Shown piece after piece: positions 26,000-34,260 of a DNA stretch of 64,000 nucleotides (position 1 is the stretch's first letter; every line of letters begins with the position of its first letter). The position numbers were made by a program, and so were the translations under genes. The DNA is from Varibaculum cambriense. Its GTDB lineage: Bacteria; Actinomycetota; Actinomycetes; Actinomycetales; Actinomycetaceae. The stretch covers positions 12,396 to 76,395 of the forward strand of contig NZ_PKHX01000006.1 in NCBI RefSeq assembly GCF_002848005.1. Direction: 5' to 3'. The notes beneath the pieces are model-generated. The model had not been told where the DNA came from. It searched no databases and saw nothing but the letters and a program-made list of their open reading frames with translations.

Positions 26000-28237
26000 C
26001 TATCCGCGCTCTAAAAATTCTTGTTCTTCTTCACTGATCCGCCGGGAGATCGCCTGCTGTAACACCTGATGCTGTTGTAGCTGCGGATCGGTTTCCACTA
26101 GATGCTTTGCATCCTTACGCGCCTGGGAAATTACCCCTTCGTCAGCCAGCAGATCCAAAATTTTTAACGAGGACGCCCGGCCCGATTGACTGTCTCCCAG
26201 AACGTTCCCACTTTCTCGTAGCTGCAAATCAATCGCCGCCAGTTCGAAACCGTCGGTAGTTTTGGTGAAAGCATCAAGGCGGTTACTGGCAAGGGTATCT
26301 GGCTGCGCCCTCGACCAGACCAGGCATACTCCCCCAAATTTGCCCCGCCCTATCCGTCCGCGCAGCTGATGCAACTGGGCGAGACCGAAACGGTCAGCAT
26401 CTAGAATCACCATCATCGTCGCCTGGGGGACATCTACTCCCACTTCAATTACCGTGGTAGACACCAGTAAGGGCGTTTTTCCGTTAGTGAAATCAGCCAT
26501 GGCGCGATCTTTTTCTTCCGCATCCATTTGTCCATGTAACATCCCGATTTCGATTCCGTCTAACACCGGTAGTGCCCGTAGCTGGTTGACGGTATCGTAA
26601 ACGTTCGCGAGGGGTTCTTTTTCGGCTGCTGTGGTAGTCTCCGCGGCGTCCTCGTCCTCTAAGAGAGTTATGCCCTCTTCGCTTTGCACGCCGGGATTAA
26701 TCGCCGGACACACCACAAATACACGATGACCAGCTTTGATTTCTTCGGCGGCGCGCTGCCAGGTACGGGCTGTCCAGCTCCGATTAGCGGTATCTACTCG
26801 GAAAGTCTCTACTTTTGCCCTCCCTGGAGGCATTCCCTGCAAGGTCATAAAATCCAGATCCCCAAAAGAGGTCATAGCTACCGAGCGCGGTATCGGGGTA
26901 GCGGTCATCACCAGCAAATGGGGAGTACCTGATTCTGCCTGGCGCAACCGGTCGCGCTGACGCACCCCGAATTTGTGTTGTTCATCGATAACCACCACTC
27001 CCGGGGAGGTAAGTATTACGCGGTTAGATAGCAGTGCATGAGTTCCCACTATCAGTGCTGGTTGCCCGGTTTTAAGCGCATCTAAAGTACGGCGTTTTTC
27101 CGCGGCAGGCATCGAAGAAGTCAGGCGATAAATCGGGACTCCCTCTCCCCCGCGCAAAGTAAATCCTCCCGGCTGAGCGTACTTGCCTAGCAGGTTAGTG
27201 AGGGTGGCAAAATGTTGTTGTACCAGAACTTCGGTGGGCGCCATGAAGATCCCTTGCCGGCCACCATCTATAGCTCGCAGCATCGCCAGCAGCGACACCA
27301 CGGTTTTACCGGAACCGACATCCCCTTGCAATAACACATTCATCGGACGCGCAGATGCTATCTGCTGGCCGATATCGGCTAGCGCCTGTTGCTGGGAGTC
27401 AGTTAAAGCAAAAGGCAACGTGGAGGCGACCTGCTCGGTGAAACCCCCGGATACCTCCTCAAGAATCGGGGCATCTTCGGCAAGTTCTTGGCGCCGCTGG
27501 GCTAAAGCCGCCTGTAATATAAAGGCTTCTTCGAAGCGAAAACGGTTGCGAGCTGCCTCGAACTGCGCGCGAGTTTGGGGACGGTGGATCTGCTCCAGCG
27601 CCGTATTTAGTTCTAATAGCCCCTGTTCCACCCGGATATCGGCGGGGAGGGGATCATCCAAAGGTTGGGACTTTAATAACTCCAAAACCACCGCAATGGC
27701 TTTTTGGGTAGTCCAAGTCGGTAGCCCCGCCTTCGCGGGATAAATCGGTTCGGGTCGCTGCGCCTGTACTTTAGCTGTCTGATTGCTGGCTACGTCCAGA
27801 TTTTCATCTTCTACCTCCTGATAGGAGGGGTGGGACAGTTGCAGGCGTCCGCGGTAAAGACTGGGGCGACCAGAAAATAGTTTTGTTTGCCCCACCTTTA
27901 GCTGTGAAGACATCCAGTTGATGAGATGCTGGCTTTTCGCCCAAAACACCGCATCCATGAAGGTTTCCCCGTCACTAAGCTGCAGGGAAAGCATCCATTT
28001 TCCTCCGCGAGTGCGGCGCCGAGAAGAGTCAGAGATTTGGGCGATGACCGATTGTTCTTCCCCTAAGATGAGCCCAGAAAAAGCCGTGAGCTCCCCTAAC
28101 TCGTGATACCGGCGAGGAAAGAAATATAGCAATTCCAGGGGAGTTTTAATCCCAAATTTCTTTTCTAGTTTTCCACCTGCCCGTCCCAAAATATTCTTTA
28201 ATGACTCACCAGCCAGGGAGTTCGAGTTGTCGCTCAC
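26000..28237 (-). CDS. recG: ATP-dependent DNA helicase RecG
   Basis: A 745-residue RecG. An N-terminal wedge/OB domain (about 60-150) precedes the superfamily 2 helicase core: Walker A QGDVGSGKTV, DEQH box (VVIDEQHKFG), motif III TATPIPRS, HGQMDAEEKDRAM and QLRGRIGRG. It reverses stalled replication forks and processes branched DNA. It starts with GTG at 28235-28237, overlapping the DAK2-protein stop by 4 bp. A short acidic insertion (about residues 520-545, EEGITLLEDEDAAETTTAAE) interrupts the helicase core between motifs. Otherwise normal length and order. Confidence 0.96.
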   Translation of the reverse strand: MSDNSNSLAGESLKNILGRAGGKLEKKFGIKTPLELLYFFPRRYHELGELTAFSGLILGEEQSVIAQISDSSRRRTRGGKWMLSLQLSDGETFMDAVFWAKSQHLINWMSSQLKVGQTKLFSGRPSLYRGRLQLSHPSYQEVEDENLDVASNQTAKVQAQRPEPIYPAKAGLPTWTTQKAIAVVLELLKSQPLDDPLPADIRVEQGLLELNTALEQIHRPQTRAQFEAARNRFRFEEAFILQAALAQRRQELAEDAPILEEVSGGFTEQVASTLPFALTDSQQQALADIGQQIASARPMNVLLQGDVGSGKTVVSLLAMLRAIDGGRQGIFMAPTEVLVQQHFATLTNLLGKYAQPGGFTLRGGEGVPIYRLTSSMPAAEKRRTLDALKTGQPALIVGTHALLSNRVILTSPGVVVIDEQHKFGVRQRDRLRQAESGTPHLLVMTATPIPRSVAMTSFGDLDFMTLQGMPPGRAKVETFRVDTANRSWTARTWQRAAEEIKAGHRVFVVCPAINPGVQSEEGITLLEDEDAAETTTAAEKEPLANVYDTVNQLRALPVLDGIEIGMLHGQMDAEEKDRAMADFTNGKTPLLVSTTVIEVGVDVPQATMMVILDADRFGLAQLHQLRGRIGRGKFGGVCLVWSRAQPDTLASNRLDAFTKTTDGFELAAIDLQLRESGNVLGDSQSGRASSLKILDLLADEGVISQARKDAKHLVETDPQLQQHQVLQQAISRRISEEEQEFLERG

Positions 28238-30168
28238 GAAGAGAGCACCCCCACTACAGTGGCTCCGTTTTGCCCGCCGCTAATAAGTTCGATCCGGATT
28301 CCCGGGGCGCCTTGGAAAAGCGCGTTTTGTACTCGGGAGATCAGTTCGGAGTCTTCTCCCCGCCCGCTCAAGATTCTTGCCTGCACATCATCGCGGTTCA
28401 CCGAGGAAGAAAGCGTATCGAAAGGCATTTCCGGGGTAACACTGAAGGTGCGTTGCCTAGCTAAGGAGTCAAAAGTGCGCGAACGCTGCAACTGCATTAA
28501 ATCGGCAGCCGCAATTGCGGAAGAAACCACTTGGGTGAGGGCGCGGGCGGCTTCCAATACTTGCAAATCGTCTTGCGTGGGAGCCACCATCAGCTCGACA
28601 CCTTGATCTTTGGCAGGTCGTACCAGGTTGGCCAGCTCCGCGGCACTTACTTGGTCACAGGGTAAGACTTGTACTACTTCTTGTTCCATTTCCGCAATGA
28701 CCGCCAGTACTTGCGGGGAGATTCCGGGACGCGAATACACTACCGAAGCTCCCAAGTTAGCTATGTCTGCGACCAAGCCGGGAGCCGAAGTGTAGGCTAA
28801 AACCGCTGGTCTAACCGGATGGATGGTATGCGAAGACCCTAGACTCACCAGGTTGGAAGCGGAGGCTTCAGTTTCGACTGGTAAGGGCGGACGGATCAAT
28901 ACCATCCCCGAATTTTCGGGTAAAAGCTCGATTACTCTCCGCGGATGCCGGCTGCGCACCAGCAACATGCGCGGCCCAATCCCCAGCATGTCTGCCCTGC
29001 CGGTCATCGCCCCGTAAACCCCGTTTTCTTCTAGTTGCTTACGTATCTGCTGGAAGCGTGAGTCATCGGCCTCCCCGCGCCAGGTAAGCAGCAAAGAGTT
29101 CATTCGGGTGGGCGCGTGCACCCCCGGGTGAGAGACGGGAACCATGTCCCGTACCATCTGCAAACTGGTATTAACTGCTCCGATCTCTTGCTGGTTTTCT
29201 CGGGAATAAGTTTCCAGCATGGCCGCTATTAGCAACATCAACACCGCTGCCCGCGCGTCAGGACGCCCGCGGTTATCTTCCGCGCCCTCAACTAAAGCCA
29301 CTTGGCTAGCCAGCCAGGCGCGAGAAAGAATATCTTCGATCGACATTTGCTCTGGCTGGGTTTCTAGTTCTGCGTTTACCTCCTCTATCAGCCCCGAAAG
29401 GGTGGGAGGATCTAGCCGCTCAACTGCGGGAAGTAAGCAGCGCTCCGGACAATCTCTACTAGAACGCAATATTTTCAACAGCTGCACCGGGTTCAAGGAG
29501 GGCGAGCTGGTCGCCCCGGCAGCAACGCTGGCTAACTCGGCGAGCACAATCCCGATCATTCCTCTGGCTCCCGCCAAGGAGGCATCGGCAACTGCCTCTA
29601 GAACCCAGCGAGCGTCTTTATCGGCACCGGCAGGTAATCCGGCAACTGTCAGCGCCACCTTATCCCAGGTCAGGAGAGCGTTTGAACCGGTGTCAGAGTC
29701 AAGTTCACTCTGCAAATCCATGGCATCTAGGGCTGGCTGCCCCGCCTGCAGGACTTCCCCGCTAATCTTTACCCAAGTGCGAATATTAGCCCCGGTCACT
29801 AGCAAATCAACCCGTTCAGCAGATTCCAGAGTTTGCGCCACATTTTCCCGTTGCCGTTTAGTTTTGGGTTTCACTGACTTCACCGCTACCTGCGGCACTT
29901 CAAAATCAAGCAAGCCGGTGGTTCCATTGGGCTCTGCGGTCTGCTGCGATTGCGCCCCGCTAGCTTTTTTCCCCGAAACCCGAGGACGCGAGGAGGTTTT
30001 GCTTTTCTTTACGCTTTGGTTTCCACTATCAGTTATCTTTCCCCACTGATAATCATCCGGTTGCGAAGCGGTTGCCTCCTTAGCCGTTTTAAGCGAATTT
30101 TTCTCCCGGGCGGCGCGAGCGAAATCTGCAAAAGAAAACAGATCTGCTAGGGGTTGTTCTTCTCCCAC
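28234..30168 (-). CDS. Divergent DAK2-domain protein (FakA/YloV-like)
   Basis: A 644-residue protein in the position (rpmB-DAK2-recG) where actinobacteria encode a FakA/YloV-type DAK2 protein, the ATP-binding part of fatty-acid kinases. A lysine/serine-rich ~110-residue N-terminal extension precedes the DAK2-like domain. The metal-binding Asp pair is kept as DSDTGSN (157-163), but the usual GARGNSG loop reads GARGMIG (200-206) and the flanking sequence is much diverged. The C-terminal half (about 400-640) fits the FakA-like domains. It may have lost or altered kinase activity (inference). It diverges from rpmB and is coupled to recG by a 4-bp overlap. Confidence 0.7.
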   Translation of the reverse strand: MGEEQPLADLFSFADFARAAREKNSLKTAKEATASQPDDYQWGKITDSGNQSVKKSKTSSRPRVSGKKASGAQSQQTAEPNGTTGLLDFEVPQVAVKSVKPKTKRQRENVAQTLESAERVDLLVTGANIRTWVKISGEVLQAGQPALDAMDLQSELDSDTGSNALLTWDKVALTVAGLPAGADKDARWVLEAVADASLAGARGMIGIVLAELASVAAGATSSPSLNPVQLLKILRSSRDCPERCLLPAVERLDPPTLSGLIEEVNAELETQPEQMSIEDILSRAWLASQVALVEGAEDNRGRPDARAAVLMLLIAAMLETYSRENQQEIGAVNTSLQMVRDMVPVSHPGVHAPTRMNSLLLTWRGEADDSRFQQIRKQLEENGVYGAMTGRADMLGIGPRMLLVRSRHPRRVIELLPENSGMVLIRPPLPVETEASASNLVSLGSSHTIHPVRPAVLAYTSAPGLVADIANLGASVVYSRPGISPQVLAVIAEMEQEVVQVLPCDQVSAAELANLVRPAKDQGVELMVAPTQDDLQVLEAARALTQVVSSAIAAADLMQLQRSRTFDSLARQRTFSVTPEMPFDTLSSSVNRDDVQARILSGRGEDSELISRVQNALFQGAPGIRIELISGGQNGATVVGVLSS

Positions 30169-30361
30169 CGCCGCCTCCTTCTTTCTCTCTATGTCCAGGG
30201 TTCTCGCCTACCCGCTCTCATAGTCTAGCGAGTTTTCAGTGAAGCCTGGCACAATAACCACCTGGTAGTTGGCTGTTGCCCCCCGAATCGGTTAATCTGG
30301 TCGGGTTGCCGATATCTGGGTTCTTATCCCAGAACTAAAAGAATACTTGAAGGAGACTATC

Positions 30362-30547
30362 GTGGCTGCCACCTGTGACATCTGCGGAAAAGGCCCCGGT
30401 TTCGGGAAGAGCGTTTCGCACTCCCACCGGCGCACGAACCGCCGTTTTAACCCGAATATTCAAAGCGTGCGCGCCGTTGTTGGTAGTGGCCGCAAGCGCA
30501 TGAATGTTTGCACCAAGTGCCTCAAGTCGGGGCGAGTTGCTCGCTAG
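30362..30547 (+). CDS. rpmB: 50S ribosomal protein L28
   Basis: A 61-residue L28 with the zinc-binding type CDICGK near the N-terminus and CTKC near the C-terminus, and [16 protein letters not shown] between. The start is the GTG at 30362, chosen because AAGGAG lies 7 bp before it and homologues begin (M)AATC; an upstream in-frame TTG is not supported. A TCTGGG/CCCAGA stem-loop lies in the leader at about 30314-30333. A terminator follows at 30564. Divergent from the DAK2 gene. Confidence 0.95.
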   Translation: MAATCDICGKGPGFGKSVSHSHRRTNRRFNPNIQSVRAVVGSGRKRMNVCTKCLKSGRVAR

Positions 30548-30563
30548 CTGAGGGGAAAATCAG

Positions 30564-30596
30564 CGCCGTCTGCCTATGGCAGGCGGCGTTTTTATT
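30564..30596 (+). terminator. Rho-independent terminator after rpmB
   Basis: CGCCGTCTGCC (30564-30574) pairs with GGCAGGCGGCG (30578-30588) with one G-U wobble, followed by TTTTTATTT. A classic intrinsic terminator 17 bp past the rpmB stop. Confidence 0.9.
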
Positions 30597-30784
30597 TCCG
30601 ATCCTTCTGCCTGGCACTCCCACAGACCCCCACACCAAAGCTGTGATGTGAGGAAGTTCAAAGGTTACCGGGGCGCTCTCAGCTTTCCTTAAGATGCTCT
30701 GGTCTGCTAGATTAGGTAGTAACCGACCAGGAAACTGGTACGAAAGTGGAGGTTTTCCCACCTGGATGCTCTCGGGGATCGGGT

Positions 30785-30894
30785 AAGAACAGATGCTTTA
30801 AGCATCTGCGCGTTTTTCGCTGCCTCCGCTCAACAAGCGGGGGCTTTTCTTTTTAAGTTTGGCTCTCAAAAAAATTTTTAAGCAAGGAGTAGCT
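30785..30894 (+). promoter_or_regulatory. infC leader with tandem terminator-like hairpins
   Basis: Two successive stem-loops precede infC. CAGATGCTT-T-AAGCATCTG (30790-30808) is followed by CGCGTTTTT. CCTCCGCT...AGCGGGGG (30823-30843) is followed by CTTTTCTTTTT, an intrinsic-terminator layout, about 50 nt before the infC start. This fits an attenuated leader for the infC-rpmI-rplT operon, analogous in position to L20-binding leaders in Firmicutes. Regulation is inferred; the hairpins are seen. Confidence 0.6.
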
Positions 30895-31551
30895 ATCAGC
30901 AACGAGACACGCATTAATGACCGCATCCGGGTGAAAGAAGTACGCCTAGTTGGCCCCAGTGGGGAACAAGTAGGGGTAGTCCGGATCGAGGATGCATTGC
31001 GCCTAGCCACCGAAGCTGGCTTGGATCTAGTAGAGGTCGCCCCCACGGCGAAACCTCCAGTTTGTAAGTTGATGGATTACGGCAAGTTCAAATACGAAGC
31101 CGCACAAAAGGCTCGGAACGCGCGCCGTAACCAGGCAAACTCCCAGCTAAAAGAGATTCGTTTCCGTCTCAAAATCGACGACCACGACTACGAAACCAAG
31201 AAAGGTCACGTAGTGCGGTTCCTTGAAGGCGGGGACAAAGTAAAAGTCATGATTATGTTTCGCGGGCGCGAACAGTCTCGCCCCGAACTGGGCGTCAAAC
31301 TTCTAGAACGCCTAGCCGAGGACGTAACCGAGATGGCCACCGTAGAATCTATGCCCCGCCAAGACGGACGCAATATGACTATGGTGCTGGCCCCCACGAA
31401 ACGTAAACACCACACTAAGTCGGATCAGCGTCGCCGCCGCGACGAGCAGCGCGGCGAAACTATGAACCGGCAACAACTTAAGGATGCCCGTAAAGCGCGG
31501 AAAGCCAAAGAGGCTCAGGAAGCTGCAGCCGCCGCGAAAGCAAAAAAGTAG
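30895..31551 (+). CDS. infC: Translation initiation factor IF-3
   Basis: A 218-residue IF-3 that guards start-codon selection on the 30S subunit. The N-terminal domain ([19 protein letters not shown]), linker and C-terminal domain ([17 protein letters not shown] ... MIMFRGREQ) are complete. A lysine/alanine-rich tail (about 180-218) is longer than in E. coli, as in other actinobacteria. I place the start at AUC 30895-30897: AAGGAG (30884-30889) is 5 nt upstream, and the protein then begins (M)SNETRIND like homologues. The only conventional alternative, TTG at 30859, has no ribosome-binding site and overlaps the leader's T-rich tract. Rare start codons allow IF-3 autoregulation in E. coli (AUU); the same may apply here. 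Confidence 0.92.
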   Translation: MSNETRINDRIRVKEVRLVGPSGEQVGVVRIEDALRLATEAGLDLVEVAPTAKPPVCKLMDYGKFKYEAAQKARNARRNQANSQLKEIRFRLKIDDHDYETKKGHVVRFLEGGDKVKVMIMFRGREQSRPELGVKLLERLAEDVTEMATVESMPRQDGRNMTMVLAPTKRKHHTKSDQRRRRDEQRGETMNRQQLKDARKARKAKEAQEAAAAAKAKK

Positions 31552-31613
31552 GGACATCCGAATCGCCTAAGAAAGAGGCAAAACCACCGGCGTGCCGGTA
31601 GAGAGGAAAAACA

Positions 31614-31814
31614 ATGCCGAAGATGAAAACGCACTCCGGTGCGAAGAAGCGCTTCCGCCGGACCGGAAGCGGCAAACTAATGCGGGAAAAGGCGGGCAAA
31701 CGCCACCTGCTAGAACACAAGTCTTCCAAACAGACCCGTCGCCTCAGCCGTGATCAGGTAGTGGCTCCTGCCGATACCAAGCGCGTAAATAAGCTGCTGG
31801 CTGGCAACAAGTAG
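31614..31814 (+). CDS. rpmI: 50S ribosomal protein L35
   Basis: A 66-residue, very basic L35: [20 protein letters not shown] at the N-terminus and [19 protein letters not shown] near the end, both diagnostic. It lies 62 bp after infC and 21 bp before rplT in the universal infC-rpmI-rplT order. A GAGAGGA ribosome-binding site precedes the ATG. Confidence 0.97.
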   Translation: MPKMKTHSGAKKRFRRTGSGKLMREKAGKRHLLEHKSSKQTRRLSRDQVVAPADTKRVNKLLAGNK

Positions 31815-31835
31815 GCAAGGAGAGGATTAAGAGAG

Positions 31836-32216
31836 ATGGCACGCGTAAAACGAGCAGTTAATGCCAAGAAGAAACGTCGCACCGTACTGGATCGCGCCTC
31901 TGGTTACCGCGGTCAGCGTTCCCGCCTATACCGTAAGGCCAAAGAACAGCTGCTACACTCGGGCGTTTATTCCTACAACGATCGCCACAAGCGCAAGAAT
32001 GATTTCCGGAAACTGTGGATTCAGCGGATCAACGCCGCTTGCCGCGCCCAGGGCATGACCTACAACCGGTTCATCCAGGGTCTGCGCCTAGCGGAAATCG
32101 AAGTTGACCGCCGGATGCTCTCCGAACTAGCGGTGTACGATATTGACACCTTTAATCAGCTGGTAGAAAAAGCGAAAGCTGCCCTACCGAAGGACGTAAA
32201 CGCTCCGGCTGCTTAA
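31836..32216 (+). CDS. rplT: 50S ribosomal protein L20
   Basis: A 126-residue L20, an early-assembly 23S rRNA-binding protein. Starts [20 protein letters not shown], with [16 protein letters not shown] and the C-terminal [20 protein letters not shown]. Length is normal. It is third in the infC operon. The TrmH-type methyltransferase gene follows by 24 bp, with a terminator-like hairpin inside its first codons, so transcription may largely stop there. Confidence 0.97.
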   Translation: MARVKRAVNAKKKRRTVLDRASGYRGQRSRLYRKAKEQLLHSGVYSYNDRHKRKNDFRKLWIQRINAACRAQGMTYNRFIQGLRLAEIEVDRRMLSELAVYDIDTFNQLVEKAKAALPKDVNAPAA

Positions 32217-32240
32217 AGCCGCTAATAAGAAGTTAGCTTT

Positions 32241-33071
32241 TTGCTTAATCTACGCCTAGACACGATTGACAATCCTCGCTCCCAGCGGGTGCGGACCCTA
32301 GTCAATCTGTCTAGGCGTAGTTTTCGTTTAAAACAAGGATTACTCCTGGTAGAAGGCCCCCAGGCCTGCGGAGAGCTGCTACGTTTTTACCCGGAAGCGG
32401 TTCGGGATGTTTATATTGAGGTCGGCGCCCCCTCCCCCGCGATCCAGGTGGCGCGGGAGGCACTAGGAGTTACCTCCTGGGTGCATCCGGTTACCCGGCA
32501 GGTAATGAACTTGTTCGCGCCCGCGGCGCAAGGAATTGCGGCCACTGCCCAGCTTTCACTGCTCCCTAACGCCAAGCTTCCCCCTGCTGAGGTTTCGAAA
32601 GAGGGCGCCTGGGCGGTATGCGCGCGGGTGCAAGATCCCGGCAACCTGGGGACAATCATTCGGATTGCCGACGCCTGCGGCCTTAACGGGGTATTAGCTT
32701 TAGCAGGCTGCGCGGATCCCTCCAGTCCGAAAGTTATCCGCGCCAGTGCCGGAAGCCTATTTCACCTACCGGTTTACTCCGGTGCCTCCTTCGAGGCTTT
32801 AGCGGAGCTGAACGAGGAAAATGGCGGCTGCCTGGTAGGGCTCTCGGGAGGCGCCGTAACAGATCTACCGGCTTTCACCGCTTCTAGTTCGGTGGCGGCC
32901 TCACCGCTGTTTATCTGCCTGGGTAACGAAGCCCAAGGTTTAAGTGGTGAGGAAATCGCCCTCTGTAATGAAACCATTGCTATCCCTATGTGGGGAAAGG
33001 CGGAATCTCTTAATGTGGCGACTGCCGCGGCAATCGCCCTGCACGCCATCGCTACCGCCCGCGCTCGCTAA
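32241..33071 (+). CDS. TrmH/SpoU-family RNA 2'-O-methyltransferase
   Basis: A 276-residue SPOUT methyltransferase. The N-terminal substrate-binding part (IDNPRSQRVRTLVNLSRRSF, LLLVEGPQA) precedes the trefoil-knot domain with ARVQDPGNLGTIIRIADACG, motif 2 LFICLGNEAQGLS and motif 3 IPMWGKAESLNVATAAAIAL. Members methylate ribose 2'-OH in rRNA or tRNA; the exact target is not clear. The start is a TTG at 32241 with only a weak upstream site, consistent with low expression. A 20-bp hairpin with a following T-tract lies within codons 4-30. In related genomes pheST usually follows; here a toxin-antitoxin module does. Confidence 0.88.
   Translation: MLNLRLDTIDNPRSQRVRTLVNLSRRSFRLKQGLLLVEGPQACGELLRFYPEAVRDVYIEVGAPSPAIQVAREALGVTSWVHPVTRQVMNLFAPAAQGIAATAQLSLLPNAKLPPAEVSKEGAWAVCARVQDPGNLGTIIRIADACGLNGVLALAGCADPSSPKVIRASAGSLFHLPVYSGASFEALAELNEENGGCLVGLSGGAVTDLPAFTASSSVAASPLFICLGNEAQGLSGEEIALCNETIAIPMWGKAESLNVATAAAIALHAIATARAR
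32250..32329 (+). promoter_or_regulatory. Terminator-like stem-loop inside the trmH-type coding sequence
   Basis: CTACGCCTAGACA-C-GATTGAC (32250-32270) pairs with GTCAATC-TGTCTAGGCGTAG (32301-32320): 20 bp with one bulged C and a 30-nt loop, followed immediately by TTTTCGTTT. The layout is that of an intrinsic terminator, yet both arms encode conserved residues of the methyltransferase. It may limit read-through from the ribosomal-protein operon unless ribosomes translate this gene. Confidence 0.65.
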
Positions 33072-33077
33072 ACCTCC

Positions 33078-33356
33078 CTATTCCAAAAGATCAGCGTGAC
33101 TACCAGTCCTAGTCAGCGATAGCACTAACTGCTGGGAACTGATTTTATAGATCAGCAACCAATCAGGGCGAATGTGACATTCGCGATGCCCCAACCAGTT
33201 TCCCGTTAGTGCGTGATCCTGTAGTGTTTTTGGAAGTGCTTCTCCACCTGCTAACAACCGGATAACGTCATCTAGCTCCTCTATGGGCAGCCCGCGCCGA
33301 ATAGCCTGCTTGTAGTCTTTCTTAAACCGGCTAGTCCACTGGATCTGGTAGCTCAT
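33078..33356 (-). CDS. YafQ-family RelE-type mRNA interferase toxin
   Basis: A 92-residue toxin of the YafQ branch of RelE: QIQWTSRFKKDYKQAIRRG at the N-terminus, LTGNWLGHRECHIRPDWLLIY in the middle and the intact ending LVLSLTRTGSHADLL, which includes the conserved HxxLF-type terminus. Such toxins cleave mRNA on the ribosome. Its start overlaps the antitoxin stop by 4 bp. It converges on the trmH-type gene with only 6 bp between stop codons. Unlike the first two toxins in this window, this one looks functional. Confidence 0.9.
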   Translation of the reverse strand: MSYQIQWTSRFKKDYKQAIRRGLPIEELDDVIRLLAGGEALPKTLQDHALTGNWLGHRECHIRPDWLLIYKISSQQLVLSLTRTGSHADLLE

Positions 33357-33628
33357 GATTTAAGTTCTTTTAAGGCATCTTCAACATCTACATAACGCTG
33401 GGCATCAGGATCGGAAAGAATTCTTTCCGATTCCGCCAACGCCAACTGGGTTTGATAGTTGGGAGATTTTTGACGGATTTCAAACGGAAATCCCCCCGCT
33501 TGGATAGCTTGACGCAAAAAAATATTAATCGCGGTAGTCATATTGACCCCTAGATTGCGAAAAATATCTTCGCTTTGCTGCTTAACATCTTTATCCATGC
33601 GCACACTGAAACTGGTAGTACCGGACAT
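33353..33628 (-). CDS. RelB/DinJ-family antitoxin
   Basis: A 91-residue antitoxin with the N-terminal ribbon-helix-helix SFSVRMDKDVKQQSEDIFRN-LGVNMTTAINIFLRQA and a C-terminal toxin-binding tail. The combination DinJ-type antitoxin then YafQ-type toxin is the standard pair. I chose the start at 33628 (MSGTTSF) because GGAGGGAGGA lies just before it. It likely autorepresses its promoter in the AT-rich stretch around 33650-33700. Confidence 0.9.
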   Translation of the reverse strand: MSGTTSFSVRMDKDVKQQSEDIFRNLGVNMTTAINIFLRQAIQAGGFPFEIRQKSPNYQTQLALAESERILSDPDAQRYVDVEDALKELKS

Positions 33629-33828
33629 AGCAAATCCTCCCTCCTGCAATAAAATACATCTAAAATAAGTCTATTATCTAGGCAGTAGATATGCAATAGC
33701 TAGTTTATTCGTACTATCTGAGGGGGCAGGATGAGGGTAAAAATAGTTCCGGAGGTGGCGCGATCCCTATAGTCAGGTATTTTGACTTTGCTGAGGGCGC
33801 TTGAAAGTGATACCTGAAACCTAGGAGA

Positions 33829-34230
33829 TTATTCTGCGGGCTGGTTCGCGCAGTTGGCACAGAGGCCAAAAATATCTGCCATATGTTCAATATCGCTGAA
33901 CTGGTAACGCTGAGAAATCTCGGCAATCCACTGTTCTAACTGGTCATCTTGGATATCGACGGTGTAGCCACAGTTGCGACACACCAGGTGGTGATGGTGG
34001 CGCCGCGCCGCGCAGCGCCGATAGAGGGTTTCACCCTCTTCGGAACGTAAGCTGTCGAGTTCCCCGGCCTCAGTCAGCATCTGCAGATTCCGGTAAACAG
34101 TAGCCAGCCCCACCGTTTGCCCGGCTGTCACCAGGGCAGCGTGTACCTGTTGGGCAGATCGAAAATCCGTTTCATCAGCCATGATTGCCATAATGGCGTC
34201 CCGCTGCCGGGTTTTTCGCTGCATTGTCAT
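33829..34230 (-). CDS. Fur-family metalloregulator, Zur-like
   Basis: A 133-residue Fur-superfamily repressor. The winged helix (about 1-85) contains the recognition segment GLATVYRNLQML; the dimerisation domain has the metal/structural ligands HHHHLVCRNCG and FGLCANC, the two CxxC pairs of a structural zinc site. Features such as the short C-terminus and HHHH cluster resemble actinobacterial FurB/Zur, which senses zinc, but Fur or Nur cannot be excluded. It is 30 bp downstream of holA. Start at the first ATG (34230); a second in-frame ATG follows two codons later. Confidence 0.85.
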   Translation of the reverse strand: MTMQRKTRQRDAIMAIMADETDFRSAQQVHAALVTAGQTVGLATVYRNLQMLTEAGELDSLRSEEGETLYRRCAARRHHHHLVCRNCGYTVDIQDDQLEQWIAEISQRYQFSDIEHMADIFGLCANCANQPAE

Positions 34231-34260
34231 TGTTTGTGTTACCTACTTTCCTGCATCGCC

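Noticed and set aside
29219-30049. 276-residue plus-strand open frame opposite the DAK2 gene
   Set aside because: Antisense shadow, low-complexity Ser/Ala/Thr composition, no start signal.
30859-30894. TTG at 30859 as the infC start
   Set aside because: It overlaps the leader's T-rich tract, has no ribosome-binding site and adds residues not seen in homologues; the AUC at 30895 has AAGGAG properly spaced.
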